A DNA stretch of 64,000 nucleotides from Actinomycetes bacterium. Its GTDB lineage: Bacteria > Actinomycetota > Acidimicrobiia > Acidimicrobiales > Bog-793. The notes below the pieces were generated by a model that saw nothing but the letters and a program-made list of their open reading frames with translations, was not told where the DNA came from and searched no databases. Location: positions 79,825 to 143,824 of the forward strand of contig JAKABW010000004.1 of the NCBI GenBank assembly GCA_021796535.1, given 5' to 3'. Position 1 is the stretch's first letter. Each line of letters starts with the position of its first letter. This document shows, piece by piece, positions 1 to 9,044 of this stretch. Made by a program: the position numbers and the translations under genes.

Positions 1-1881
1 GATTTCTCTGGCGTCTATCATGGCCAATCTGTCGGCAATGAGGTTTTTGAGTCCGATCGTTTGAGCATCCTGTACGCTTGCGGCATCAGGGTCATTTGTC
101 CCGTTGGCTTCGCCAAAGTAAAATTTTTGGAGCCAAGGCAACATATCCTCTTCGCCGTTCGCAATGGCGTCCAGGTCATTTTCCATGGAGGCGGTAAAAC
201 TGTAGTCGACGAGTTTCGTGAAGTACTTTTCCAACAGAGAAACCGCCGCAAAAGCCAAAAACGTCGGCACCAAGGCCGTGCCTTTTTTCCAGACGTATCC
301 TCTGTCCTGAATGGTTTGCAGCATGGAGGCATACGTGGAAGGTCTGCCCACCCCGAGTTCTTCCACTTTTTTGACGAGGGAAGCTTCCGTATAGCGGGCC
401 GGCGGTTTGGTTTGATGGCCCGTCGGGTTAATTTCTTCCGGCGTAAGCCGGTCCCCCTCTCTGAGTTGAGGCAGCATGGTTTCTTCGGAGTCTTCTTCGG
501 AATCGGTGCCTTCTTTGTAAATCTGCAAAAAGCCCGGCGAGGTTATTACGGTTCCCGAAGCCGAAAATTCCGCCATCGATCCCCCGGGGAACCTCCCGGC
601 ATCCCCGGAAAGAACGGATTTGATTCTGACTTTTACCGTTTTCCCCAAAGCATCCGCCATCTGGGAAGCCATGGTTCTTTTGTAAATCAGCTCATAAAGT
701 TTTGCTTCATCGGGAGTCAGTTTTCTTGCCAATTCCGTCGGCTCTCTGAACCTGTCGCCGGCCGGCCTGATGGCTTCGTGAGCCTCTTGGGCATTTTTGA
801 CTTTTTTTACATACAACCTGGGTTGTTTCGGCAAACTCTGACCGCCGAAGCAGTCTGCTATCTTGCGCCGTATTTCCCCCAGGGCTACTTCGGACAAATT
901 GGTGGAATCCGTCCTCATGTAGGTGATATGGCCCTGTTCGTAAAGTCTTTGCGCTATCTGCATGGTTCTTTGCGCCGAAAACCTGAGTTTGCGCCCGGCT
1001 TCCTGCTGCAAAGTGGATGTGATAAAAGGTGCAGCGGGCGACCTTTTATAGGGACGCTCCTCTATGCCGCTGACTTCAAATTGGCCTTTTTTCAATACTT
1101 CGCTCAGTAAAACGGCTGTTTCTTCGTCCAACAATTCCAACTGTGCTTCGGCCGATATGGCGCCCGAGGAATTGAAAGAAGAACCGTCGGCAACTTTTAT
1201 GTCATTGATCTTTGCAAGTGAGGCCGGAAATTTCTGATTCCCTTCGGTCAGAAGCTGAGCCGAGATGTCCCACCAACTCGCCGATACAAATTTTATCCTT
1301 TCGCGTTCGCGCTCTACGACAATTCTTGTAAACACGCTTTGTACCCGACCGGCCGAGAGACCCTGCATAACTTTTTTCCAAAGCACCGGTGAAACTTCGT
1401 AGCCGTAAAGGCGGTCCAGGATTCTCCTTGCTTCCTGGGCGTTGACCAAGTCCGTATCCACTTCCCTGGGGTGTTGGATGGCAAATTCTATGGCACTTTC
1501 CGTAATTTCGTGAAACACCATGCGCTTGACGGGCACTTTGGGTTTCAGGACCTCAAACAAATGCCAGGCTATCGACTCCCCTTCGCGGTCTTCATCGGTG
1601 GCCAGATACAGTTCGCTGGCAGAAGACAGCAACTTTTTTAACTTATTGACTTGCTCCCGTTTAGAGGAGGGCACGACATACAAAGGTTTAAATTCATGCT
1701 CGACGTCAACCCCCAATCTGGCCCACGGTTCTTTTTTTACCTCTTGTGGAATTTCGGCGGCCGATTTTGGCAAATCCCGAATATGACCTATGGAAGACTC
1801 CACCAAAAAATCTGACCCCAGAAAAGCACCGATAGTTTTTGCCTTGGCCGGCGACTCTACAATAACTAAAGGTTTTGCCAT
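1..1881 (-). CDS. topA: DNA topoisomerase I (3' end beyond window)
   Basis: Type IA topoisomerase that relaxes negatively supercoiled DNA through a 5'-phosphotyrosyl link. The frame is open from the ATG at 1881 to the left window edge, giving about 627 N-terminal residues. The TOPRIM domain is plain: VIVESPAKAKTI at residues 7-18 and the metal-binding DEDREGE at 96-102. The catalytic tyrosine lies in ITYMRTDS, near residue 321. After it come HEAIRP and the GRPSTYA motif. The C-terminal zinc or basic repeats lie outside the window. It stands alone, 128 bp from the next gene, which reads in the same direction. No start other than MAKPLVIVESPAK is plausible, because the TOPRIM beta strand begins at once. 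Confidence 0.97.
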   Translation of the reverse strand, partial: MAKPLVIVESPAKAKTIGAFLGSDFLVESSIGHIRDLPKSAAEIPQEVKKEPWARLGVDVEHEFKPLYVVPSSKREQVNKLKKLLSSASELYLATDEDREGESIAWHLFEVLKPKVPVKRMVFHEITESAIEFAIQHPREVDTDLVNAQEARRILDRLYGYEVSPVLWKKVMQGLSAGRVQSVFTRIVVERERERIKFVSASWWDISAQLLTEGNQKFPASLAKINDIKVADGSSFNSSGAISAEAQLELLDEETAVLLSEVLKKGQFEVSGIEERPYKRSPAAPFITSTLQQEAGRKLRFSAQRTMQIAQRLYEQGHITYMRTDSTNLSEVALGEIRRKIADCFGGQSLPKQPRLYVKKVKNAQEAHEAIRPAGDRFREPTELARKLTPDEAKLYELIYKRTMASQMADALGKTVKVRIKSVLSGDAGRFPGGSMAEFSASGTVITSPGFLQIYKEGTDSEEDSEETMLPQLREGDRLTPEEINPTGHQTKPPARYTEASLVKKVEELGVGRPSTYASMLQTIQDRGYVWKKGTALVPTFLAFAAVSLLEKYFTKLVDYSFTASMENDLDAIANGEEDMLPWLQKFYFGEANGTNDPDAASVQDAQTIGLKNLIADRLAMIDAREI

Positions 1882-2009
1882 TTAAATATTGCTTTCAGAC
1901 ATAGACGAACTTCTTAACCTTAAATAGATCGGAAAACATAAACTGTAGTTAACCATGAAAAACCCACGGTTGCCAAAATTACATTCTTAAATGTTAAAAC
2001 AAAGGTCAA

Positions 2010-4442
2010 TTATCCTTCATTTCCTTCGGCTCCCTGCAAAATGGTATACGAGGGATTGATCATTGCCTTACGTTTGTATCTGTCGCCCACTATTCCTTCG
2101 GCAAGTATGATGGCCCCCGGCTCCACTCCCGGCAAAGTCCTTCTTCCCTGGAAGATCAGCAATATTTGACCGGTGTTGTCAACCAAGAGACACTCCAGAC
2201 TTGATATGCCGCCTCCGGGTTGAATCCTGACGGACTTCACCCTGCCCACCACTCTGGCGTGCCTTCTCCAAACGGTATTTTCGATCGACACCGATCCGCT
2301 CACCGAAGCAAGAGAGGAGGGCAGCATGCCGTCCGCGTTGTCATCGGATTGGACTTCCACCGTTTGACCGGATTGGCTGTCTTGGGAAGTTGCCTCGGGG
2401 AAAGTAACTCTTTTCCTCTTTCCGAGGGGATAAGCGATGATGGTGGCACTGGCGTTCGGTATCTCGTTCACCATGGACGAAATACGTTCGCTGGCCCTAT
2501 CATGTACTATCCTGCGGAACAAACCGCTGTAAACAGCCCTCGGCAACAAAACGCTTACTTCTGTTTCTCCGTCGCAGGCGGCTTCGGCCACGTGTTCCAT
2601 CACGGCCCTCCCCAGTCGCCTGTCCTGGCACTCTATTACCTCCAGGGAAACCCCTTCTATACCCAGGCCTGACCAGACATCTTCCAATTCGTGGGCCACC
2701 TGCGCGTCAAGGAGAAAATGCACTGCCCTGACCTCCATACTGAGAGTTCTCGCATACTGCAAAGCTCTGGCGGCTGCCAAATCGAACTTGTCGATCAGGA
2801 CCATCACCACATGTCTTCTCAAAATGGGGGCTTCCGCTGCCTTCTTGACATTTTGCTCGAGTTCTTGCTGAGTGTCCACGTAAGTGGAGTGCAGCTTGAT
2901 CAAAAACAAGACCAAGGCGGGGAATAACAACACTACCGTCCATGCCCCTTGAGTAAATTTGGTAACCGCAAAAATAATTACCACCAAAAAAGAAAGCACG
3001 GCGGCAAAGCCGTTGACGACAATTTTTCTTTTATAGCGGCTTTCCCGATATGTTATGTGGTGCTTTACCATTCCGGAGCCGGCGATGGTAAATCCCGTGA
3101 AAACACCTATGGCATATACCGCCACCAACGCGTCCACCTGTGCCCTGGTGACGATCAGCAGAGCACACGCCAATACAGTCAAAATCAATATTCCGTTTGA
3201 GAACACCAAACGGTGTCCCCTCTTGGTCAAAGCCTTCGGCAAAAAGGCGTCTTTGGCAACGAAGCTTGCCAGGTTGGGAAAGCCGTTGAAACTCGTATTG
3301 GCCCCCGTATAGAGGATGAGCATCGTGACAGCCTGAATAAAGTAGAAGCATACTTTTCCGAAAAGATTTGTCCCAAAAACGTATTTGGCTTCCTGGGACA
3401 AAACAGTGGGGCTGCCCAGCAGATAGGGGACGGCATGGGTTCGCCAGGCCAAAAAGGAAACCCCCAAGACCAAAAAACCGAGTACCGACGACATGGCGAC
3501 AAGCGTTTTCCTCGCATTCCTGCCCTCCGGCTGGCGAAAATTGGCGACACCGTTGGAGATGGCCTCCAGTCCCGTAAGAGAGGATCCTCCGTTGGCAAAA
3601 GCCCTCAGGACTATAAAAAGACTTGCTCCGGCAAAAATTCCGGATGAAAGATGGTCTGGACCGGACAGTGCCCCTTTGACGGCGATCGTATGAGCAGACA
3701 GCTGACCCATGAGACTCCGCATGACACCCACTATGACCATCGCGCCCACCCCGACTATAAAAAGATAGGTGGGGACGGCAAACGTTTTTCCGGCCTCTCT
3801 GATGCCCCGCAGGTTCCCAAAACAGATCATCAACACGACGGCCAGGGTAATGGGCAGCTGATAGGGAATCAGGCCCGGGAAAGCAGAGGTCAAAGCATCC
3901 GTACCTGCGGCCGTCTGGACCGCCACCGTCACCGTGTAGTCGATAATCAGAGCGGTGGCTGCCACTTGGGCAAATTTCGGTCCGAAATTTTCTCTGGCCA
4001 CCACGTAGCTTCCGCCGGCTTTCGTGTAGACCATCACGACTTCGCGATAAGACAGGGTAACAAAAAACAAAACAGTCACTACGGCAAAGGTAATCGGCAT
4101 GAGAAGTCCGAAGGCCGCTATGCCGACGGCCGGGACCAGTTGAGTCAGGATTTCTTCCGTCCCGTATGCCGTGGAAGAAATACAGTCCGGCGACAGTACG
4201 CCGAGAGCTATAAAATTACTGAGACGCTGTTCCGACAACTTTTCTGTAATAAGAGGCGGCCCCAGAAGTTTTTTTTTCAACCTGTAAGTAAGCGACTCCG
4301 GAATTTCTATTTTAACTGTTACCGGTTTGGGGCCGGGATAAGGCTGAGATACTTTATCTAAAGCGGCCGATGTTTGTGCATCATATTTGGCGGTACTTTG
4401 TCCGTCTTTTTCGACATTGCCGCCGCCAGATAAGTCAGTCAC
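2010..4442 (-). CDS. APC-family permease, KimA-like potassium transporter candidate, with C-terminal OB-fold
   Basis: 810 residues. A cytoplasmic N-terminus is followed by about 12 hydrophobic segments (roughly residues 75-510) opening with LGVLSPDCISSTAYGTEEI, the pattern of large APC permeases related to the potassium importer KimA (YdaO). A soluble segment at about 545-660 (HVVMVLIDKFDLAAARALQY) resembles a USP-type domain. The last 87 residues (from VWRRHARVVGRVKSV) look like the small OB-fold protein that is a separate gene beside trkA in many actinobacteria, so this appears to be a gene fusion. Two trkA genes are divergent from it, which supports a role in potassium uptake. Potassium as substrate is inferred. 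The GTG start at 4442 has no clear Shine-Dalgarno. Confidence 0.8.
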   Translation of the reverse strand: MTDLSGGGNVEKDGQSTAKYDAQTSAALDKVSQPYPGPKPVTVKIEIPESLTYRLKKKLLGPPLITEKLSEQRLSNFIALGVLSPDCISSTAYGTEEILTQLVPAVGIAAFGLLMPITFAVVTVLFFVTLSYREVVMVYTKAGGSYVVARENFGPKFAQVAATALIIDYTVTVAVQTAAGTDALTSAFPGLIPYQLPITLAVVLMICFGNLRGIREAGKTFAVPTYLFIVGVGAMVIVGVMRSLMGQLSAHTIAVKGALSGPDHLSSGIFAGASLFIVLRAFANGGSSLTGLEAISNGVANFRQPEGRNARKTLVAMSSVLGFLVLGVSFLAWRTHAVPYLLGSPTVLSQEAKYVFGTNLFGKVCFYFIQAVTMLILYTGANTSFNGFPNLASFVAKDAFLPKALTKRGHRLVFSNGILILTVLACALLIVTRAQVDALVAVYAIGVFTGFTIAGSGMVKHHITYRESRYKRKIVVNGFAAVLSFLVVIIFAVTKFTQGAWTVVLLFPALVLFLIKLHSTYVDTQQELEQNVKKAAEAPILRRHVVMVLIDKFDLAAARALQYARTLSMEVRAVHFLLDAQVAHELEDVWSGLGIEGVSLEVIECQDRRLGRAVMEHVAEAACDGETEVSVLLPRAVYSGLFRRIVHDRASERISSMVNEIPNASATIIAYPLGKRKRVTFPEATSQDSQSGQTVEVQSDDNADGMLPSSLASVSGSVSIENTVWRRHARVVGRVKSVRIQPGGGISSLECLLVDNTGQILLIFQGRRTLPGVEPGAIILAEGIVGDRYKRKAMINPSYTILQGAEGNEG

Positions 4443-4445
4443 GAT

Positions 4446-4493
4446 AAAAAAATCTAGCAGAATAAGCGGCGCTTCCGCCGAAAAATCCGCTTA
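4446..4493 (-). promoter_or_regulatory. leader hairpin before the permease start
   Basis: On the minus strand TAAGCGG (4493-4487) can pair with CCGCTTA (4469-4463), with a second inner GC stem. A run of seven T residues follows just before the GTG start, in place of a ribosome binding site. This could be an attenuator-like element. It is not canonical, since about eight bases separate the stem from the T run. I saw no c-di-AMP riboswitch consensus here. Confidence 0.3.
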
Positions 4494-4702
4494 CTTCTTT
4501 TTATCTTTGGCAGTCGTGAAAAGTAAACCAGATTTATGGATAAACTTTTACACAAAAAGCGGTTTTGTGATTTGAGAAGTGTCTCTCCGACATAAAAAGC
4601 TATACTGAAAGATATATGCGGGAAGAAAAATTGCCGCCCTAAAAGTCGTGAAACAGGAACTATGATTTATTGTGATTCTACTAAAAAAAGTGCTGAGCGC
4701 GT

Positions 4703-5377
4703 ATGAGAACCATTGTGGTTGGATGCGGCAGAGTGGGTTCCGGCTTGGCGGTGGCACTGGTATCCCACGGCCACCAGGTGACCCTGATCGACAGAAATCC
4801 CAATTCCTTCCGGCGCATGCCGGCCGGCTGGGGCGGAATAGAAATAGTGGGTTCCGGATTTGACAAAATTACCCTGACCGAAGCCGGCGCCAACCAGGCC
4901 CATGCCTTGGCCGCCGTCACCAGCGGAGATAACTCCAACATCTTGACGGCCCGCATAGCAAGAGAGGACTTTGCCATTCAGCACGTGGTGGCAAGGATTT
5001 ATGACCCCAGGCGGGCTGAAATATATTCGAGGTTGGGAATACCCACAATTGCCACCGTCACCTGGACCATTCAGCGCGTTATCGGCAAATTGTTTCCTGA
5101 GGAAAAACCGTATGCCTGGGAAGACCCTTTTGGCAGCCTAAAATTGGTGGAAAGAAACTTACCCAACCGCCTGTGCGGCAAAAAGCTTGAATTGCTGGAA
5201 AAAGAAACGGGCGGCAGAATAGTTGCCGTCTCGCGGGGACAAAAATCCCTTATTTTCAGCAGTGATCTGATCGGCCAGGAGGGCGACTTGATTCACGTAG
5301 CCGTAGACGAAAACGCAAAAAAACTCCTTGACGAAATGCTCGCCGAAGACAACGGCAGAAAGCAAGAGAGCAGATGA
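4703..5377 (+). CDS. trkA: TrkA-type potassium uptake regulator, first copy
   Basis: 224 residues. The N-terminal RCK/TrkA-N Rossmann domain shows GCGRVGSG at residues 7-14 and an acidic residue at the end of beta-2 (LID, D30), which fits NAD(H) binding. A TrkA-C domain follows at about residues 140-215. Such cytosolic proteins gate potassium channels or carriers in response to nucleotides. The stop overlaps the ATG of the second trkA by four bases, so the two are translationally coupled. This matches the adjacent ceoB-ceoC pair of mycobacteria, which is also beside an APC permease. Confidence 0.93.
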   Translation: MRTIVVGCGRVGSGLAVALVSHGHQVTLIDRNPNSFRRMPAGWGGIEIVGSGFDKITLTEAGANQAHALAAVTSGDNSNILTARIAREDFAIQHVVARIYDPRRAEIYSRLGIPTIATVTWTIQRVIGKLFPEEKPYAWEDPFGSLKLVERNLPNRLCGKKLELLEKETGGRIVAVSRGQKSLIFSSDLIGQEGDLIHVAVDENAKKLLDEMLAEDNGRKQESR

Positions 5378-6060
5378 AAGTCGTCATAGCGGGAGCGGGA
5401 GCGGTCGGAACTTTCTTGGCGGAAGACTTGGCGGGTGCCGGTCACAGCGTAACCCTAATTGAAAAAAGTATGTCACAGACGGAACGGATACCGCAAGCGG
5501 ATAACCTTAAATTGATGGAATCGGATGCCTGCGAAGTGGATACCCTCCAGAGGGCGGATTTATTGAATGCCGACGTGGTGGTGGCAACCACCGGTGACGA
5601 CGAAGACAATTTGGTAATTTCCCTGCTTGCCAAACAGGAATTTGCCGTGCCGAGGGTGATAGCCAGAGTAAACAATCCGGCCAATCACTGGATGTTCAAC
5701 CAAAGCTGGGGAGTCGACATAGCCGTATCAACCCCCCACCTCCTCTCCGCTTTGGTACAGGAAGCCGTTTCGGTGGGATCCCTGGTAAAACTTTTCCAAT
5801 TCGACAGAGGCAACGCTCACCTGATAGAGGTGACTCTTGCCGAACAGTCCCCGGCAATAGGTATGGCACTGACTGATATGACATTGCCGCGCCGCGCAAC
5901 GGTGGTAGCCGTCATAAGGGACAACCAAGTTATCGTACCCAGAGGCGATACGGTCCTCAACGCCGGAGACGAAGTGATGCTTTTGTCAATGGGGAACTGT
6001 GAAGATGAAGTGAGGGAAATGCTTGTCGGAACGGATGATCGCTCAATCGACAGACAATAA
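5374..6060 (+). CDS. trkA: TrkA-type potassium uptake regulator, second copy
   Basis: 228 residues. The Rossmann fold begins VVIAGAGAVGTFLAEDLA, with E30 (LIE) at the nucleotide ribose position. The conserved VVVATTGDDEDNLVISLLAK segment is followed by IARVNNP. The TrkA-C domain lies at about 135-215, with PRGDTVLNAGDEVMLL typical of its last strands. It probably pairs with the upstream copy to form a hetero-oligomeric gating ring; that pairing is an inference from the overlap. The 3' end overlaps the HAD gene by 38 bases. Confidence 0.93.
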   Translation: MKVVIAGAGAVGTFLAEDLAGAGHSVTLIEKSMSQTERIPQADNLKLMESDACEVDTLQRADLLNADVVVATTGDDEDNLVISLLAKQEFAVPRVIARVNNPANHWMFNQSWGVDIAVSTPHLLSALVQEAVSVGSLVKLFQFDRGNAHLIEVTLAEQSPAIGMALTDMTLPRRATVVAVIRDNQVIVPRGDTVLNAGDEVMLLSMGNCEDEVREMLVGTDDRSIDRQ

Positions 6061-6934
6061 CGACATACGGATCGAGGGCTCCGAAAACAAAATCGCGGCC
6101 TTTTTCGATCTCGACCGTACGATCATCGCGAAAGCGGCCATGAGTGCATTTAAGAGCCCTTTGCGCTCCCGCGGCATCTTTAACAAAAGGACAGTTCTTT
6201 CAATTGTCATAGGCGAACTTATCTACCTGCACCTGGGGGCCACCAGAGCCCGCATCGAAAAGTTTGGCAGGTCGGGAGCAAAATTGGTCAGGGGCAAAGC
6301 CAAATCGGAGATTTGTGAAGTCATCGAAGAGGCGTTGCATCAGGTTGTGGACCCCATCATTTATGCCGAAGCCTTGGAACTTATCGAATTTCATAAGCGT
6401 CAAAATCACCTGATCGTCCTGGTTTCCGCTTCCCCGGAAGAAATCGTGCAGCCCTTGGCACAACTTCTTGACGCTGACGTTACGATAGCTTCCAAAGCCG
6501 GCGTGGATTCAAACGGGTGCTACACCGGCGAGATAGAGTTTTTGGCCATAGGGACCAAAAAAGCGGATGCCATCGTACAATTGGCCAAAACCTTGAATAT
6601 AGACCTCGGCAAGTCATATGCTTTCACGGACTCGATAGCCGATATCCCGATGCTGGAAGTGGTCGGGCACCCTACGGCCATCAACCCGGACAGGGCTTTG
6701 GAAAAATTGGCGGAAGCGCGGGGATGGGACATAGACGAATTCGTGGAACCGATCAATTTATCGATAAGAATCAAAAACGTCAGAAAAACGGTTGCCGACA
6801 GATACAGCGAGCCCAACAAAATGCTGCCGCTGCTCTCGACCTTGGCGGTGCTGGCGGCTTTGGTCATATTTTATGCCGTGTCAAAAAACAAAACTATGCC
6901 AAAAAATACGGCCTCTATTCAGATCCGATATTAA
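6023..6934 (+). CDS. HAD-superfamily (HAD-IB, SerB/CicA-like) phosphatase with C-terminal membrane segment
   Basis: 303 residues from a TTG preceded by a well-spaced GAGGGAA; the in-frame ATG at 6035 is an alternative. HAD motif I is FFDLDRTI with D29 and D31. Motif II is LVSASPEE, motif III is a lysine in GTKKADA, and motif IV is AFTDSIADIPML. A helical cap lies between motifs I and II, as in SerB-like enzymes. The last 30 residues hold a single hydrophobic segment (LLSTLAVLAALVIFYAV) that probably tethers the protein to the membrane. The substrate cannot be told from sequence; phosphoserine or a phospholipid phosphate are possibilities for the family. It is coupled to trkA by overlap. Confidence 0.85.
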   Translation: MSERMIAQSTDNNDIRIEGSENKIAAFFDLDRTIIAKAAMSAFKSPLRSRGIFNKRTVLSIVIGELIYLHLGATRARIEKFGRSGAKLVRGKAKSEICEVIEEALHQVVDPIIYAEALELIEFHKRQNHLIVLVSASPEEIVQPLAQLLDADVTIASKAGVDSNGCYTGEIEFLAIGTKKADAIVQLAKTLNIDLGKSYAFTDSIADIPMLEVVGHPTAINPDRALEKLAEARGWDIDEFVEPINLSIRIKNVRKTVADRYSEPNKMLPLLSTLAVLAALVIFYAVSKNKTMPKNTASIQIRY

Positions 6935-6952
6935 ATTTTGTGCCATATAAAT

Positions 6953-6981
6953 AAAATCCGGCCCACTCGGAGCCGGATTTT
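6953..6981. terminator. bidirectional intrinsic terminator
   Basis: AAAATCCGGC (6953-6962) pairs with GCCGGATTTT (6972-6981) around a nine-base loop. The A and T runs on the two sides would let it work on both strands. It closes the trkA-HAD operon. Confidence 0.85.
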
Positions 6982-7057
6982 ATTCTCCCTTAATACGCTT
7001 GAATGCTATAAAGGCTAAACCGCCCAGCAATAAAAGCAAAACTAATTTTTTCAACAT
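6980..7057 (-). CDS. possible 25-residue membrane peptide
   Basis: An ATG frame encodes MLKKLVLLLLLGGLAFIAFK and five more residues ending KGE. It is a single hydrophobic stretch flanked by lysines and arginine, as in many small membrane proteins. There is no clear Shine-Dalgarno, and the stop overlaps the terminator hairpin. No family is recognised and it may not be expressed. Confidence 0.3.
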   Translation of the reverse strand: MLKKLVLLLLLGGLAFIAFKRIKGE

Positions 7058-7132
7058 AGTTTAAGACTATACAGCAAATGAGTCTTGTCCGCAAAAATTT
7101 GTTTGGGCAAAACGGCTTGACAAACGCGAAAC

Positions 7133-7166
7133 TTCCCCCAAACACCCAAAAGGCTGCTCGGGGGAA
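7133..7166 (-). terminator. possible terminator of the sigma factor gene
   Basis: TTCCCCC (7133-7139) and GGGGGAA (7160-7166) form a seven-base-pair stem with a 20-base loop just past the sigma factor stop. The T run after it is weak. Confidence 0.35.
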
Positions 7167-7173
7167 CGTCGAA

Positions 7174-8112
7174 CTAAACTGACAGCAGATCCCTTGCGCC
7201 GGTGTCGCTTGAAGGATGGCGCAGTTTGGACATGGCTCTGGCTTCGATTTGACGGATGCGCTCTCTGGTCAGGTTAAAATACTCGCCCACTTCTTCCAAA
7301 GTCCTCGGTTCGCCTCTGTCGAGTCCGAACCTCAGCTGAAGTATTTCCCTCTCGCGCTCATCCAACGGAGCCAACAGCCTTGTTATCTCCATGGGCAATA
7401 TCGAGGTGGCCGCTTCCTCAAAAGGAGATCCGGCAGAACGGTCTTCCACCACATCGCCGAGCTCGGCATCTCCGTCTTCGCGTAACGGCTCGGACAGGGA
7501 AAGCGGTTCCGAACGGAAGCGCAAAGCCTCTATCAGCTTGTCCTCGGGAAGTTCCACTTCTTCACCCAATTCGGCCAGAGTGGCCGGTCTGCCGTATTTG
7601 AGCTCCAAACGGGCCTGTGCTTTTTGTACTCTGGCCAAAGTATCTCCGGCGTGTACGGGAAGTCTGATCGTACGCCCGGTATTGGCTATGCCGCGCGTAA
7701 TGGCTTGTCGTATCCACCACGTGGCATACGTGGAAAATTTAAACCCTTTGCGCCAATCGAACTTCTCCACGGCGTGCATAAGGCCCAGATTGCCTTCTTG
7801 GATCAGGTCCAGAAGCGGAAGGCCGGAAGCCTGGTACTTTTTGGCTATCGATACCACCAAGCGTAAATTGGACTGGACAAAAGCTCTTTGCGCCTCATCG
7901 GCATGACGTATCATCCTCTTGAGCTCCCTTTTCCTGGTGGGAGTCATATCCGGAGCCGCATTGCGCAGTTCCTCTTCAGCCTGATGTCTTTTTTCTATAT
8001 CCTGGGCAAGACGCACTTCGTCGTCTTTTGACAACAGCGGATATTGCCCTATATCCGTCAGATACAGCCTTATTAGGTCTTCCTCGTCCCGTTCTACTCT
8101 CTCTTTAGCCAA
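7174..8112 (-). CDS. RNA polymerase sigma factor, sigma-70 group 1/2 (RpoD-like)
   Basis: 312 residues from a TTG with GGAGGA ten bases upstream. Region 1.2 begins DLIRLYLTDIGQYPLL. Region 2 contains NLRLVVSIAKKYQ, LDLIQEGNLGLMHAVEKFD, FKFSTYATWWIRQAITR. Region 3 has GRTIRLPVHAGDTLARV, and region 4 ends with the helix-turn-helix ERIRQIEARAMSKLRH. The 2.4 and 4.2 residues match sigma factors that read standard -10/-35 promoters. The protein is much shorter than mycobacterial SigA because it lacks the long N-terminal extension. It may therefore be a group 2 sigma factor (SigB/Hrd type) or a compact primary one; the window does not decide this. Confidence 0.92.
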   Translation of the reverse strand: MAKERVERDEEDLIRLYLTDIGQYPLLSKDDEVRLAQDIEKRHQAEEELRNAAPDMTPTRKRELKRMIRHADEAQRAFVQSNLRLVVSIAKKYQASGLPLLDLIQEGNLGLMHAVEKFDWRKGFKFSTYATWWIRQAITRGIANTGRTIRLPVHAGDTLARVQKAQARLELKYGRPATLAELGEEVELPEDKLIEALRFRSEPLSLSEPLREDGDAELGDVVEDRSAGSPFEEAATSILPMEITRLLAPLDEREREILQLRFGLDRGEPRTLEEVGEYFNLTRERIRQIEARAMSKLRHPSSDTGARDLLSV

Positions 8113-8271
8113 GTTTTTAAGTCCTCCATAACTGTATGATTGTTGCTTCGGTAAAATAAATTACTGCTGTAAAAATTACATATCTGTAGGTCTAACTGGA
8201 AATCTGATTTTCCTCCGATTTTTGCGTTCGCTATTAATAGTTTACAGGCCGCGTCAAGACTTCGGACACGC

Positions 8272-8805
8272 TCAGAGCTTTGCGGGCCGCAATTGTCTTA
8301 AAAGAGTAACAATTCTCTCTCCGACATCCGCGGCGCTTTGTCCGACGGAGACCGCCGACGGAAGTCGGTTGCCTTCAGCCAAAATGGCTTTCAGATCTTG
8401 CGTGACCCTCTGAAATACTCTTTTTGCGGCGGCATCTGCCGGGTATTCACAAATCTCCAGACGGGTTTCGTAGACGAGAAGAAGAGTCGGATAAATTGCC
8501 TGCAGCAAAATTGCAAGCAGAGCGGAGGGTGCCTCCGCCTCCGTCCACAACAGCAGCCCGTCAAAATCTGGGTCGAAAGATTGAATCAGCTCATCGCGGT
8601 TCGGCAAACCGACGGAAACCGGCAAAAGTTCAAAAAGTTGTCGGCTTCTCCAGGCATGGGCGGCACTTGCCGAAGCAAAAAACACTTTTTCATACGGAGT
8701 ATCCGCCGTCGACGACTTTTCGGCCAGCACGGAAAACAGCTGCAATTCCACATAGCAGATCTTTCCGACAAAACGCGCCGACTCTTGTAATGTGAGAAAC
8801 GTCAT
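8272..8805 (-). CDS. alpha-helical protein of unknown function
   Basis: 177 residues starting MTFLTLQESARFVGKICYVE. Predicted to be almost wholly helical, with no signal peptide and no membrane segment. Segments such as FASASAAHAWRSRQLFELLP recall ferritin-like helical proteins of actinobacteria, but I see no convincing di-iron ExxH set, so I do not assign that function. It stands between the sigma factor and glnA, in the orientation of the sigma factor. The long frame and a codon usage like its neighbours support a real gene. Confidence 0.6.
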   Translation of the reverse strand: MTFLTLQESARFVGKICYVELQLFSVLAEKSSTADTPYEKVFFASASAAHAWRSRQLFELLPVSVGLPNRDELIQSFDPDFDGLLLWTEAEAPSALLAILLQAIYPTLLLVYETRLEICEYPADAAAKRVFQRVTQDLKAILAEGNRLPSAVSVGQSAADVGERIVTLLRQLRPAKL

Positions 8806-9044
8806 AATTCAATTCCCGTCGCAAAAAGTTTTAGCCGTTATGTGTTGTCCGTACGGATACGGCCTTGAGGGCCTTATAAGTATATAGGAAAGGATATGTT
8901 GCTCCGGAATCTTTTGGTCAAATATGGGATCAAAATACCGGGTACCCGCCGACAATTTCTTACCTGGAAAAATAAAGTTTTGAAAAGATACCCTGCTTAA
9001 GTGGAAAGTATGTTATAGATGATACTTTGTATGAGGTATTTAAT

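Noticed and set aside
61-1110. A 349-codon plus-strand frame at the left edge
   Set aside because: Antisense to topA, which carries all type IA topoisomerase motifs in the other strand.
4443-4702. A c-di-AMP (ydaO) riboswitch before the potassium permease
   Set aside because: The conserved ydaO core sequence was not found in the leader on the minus strand.
8272-8805. Ferritin-like di-iron function for the helical protein
   Set aside because: Helical pattern fits, but no ExxH pair set could be identified.
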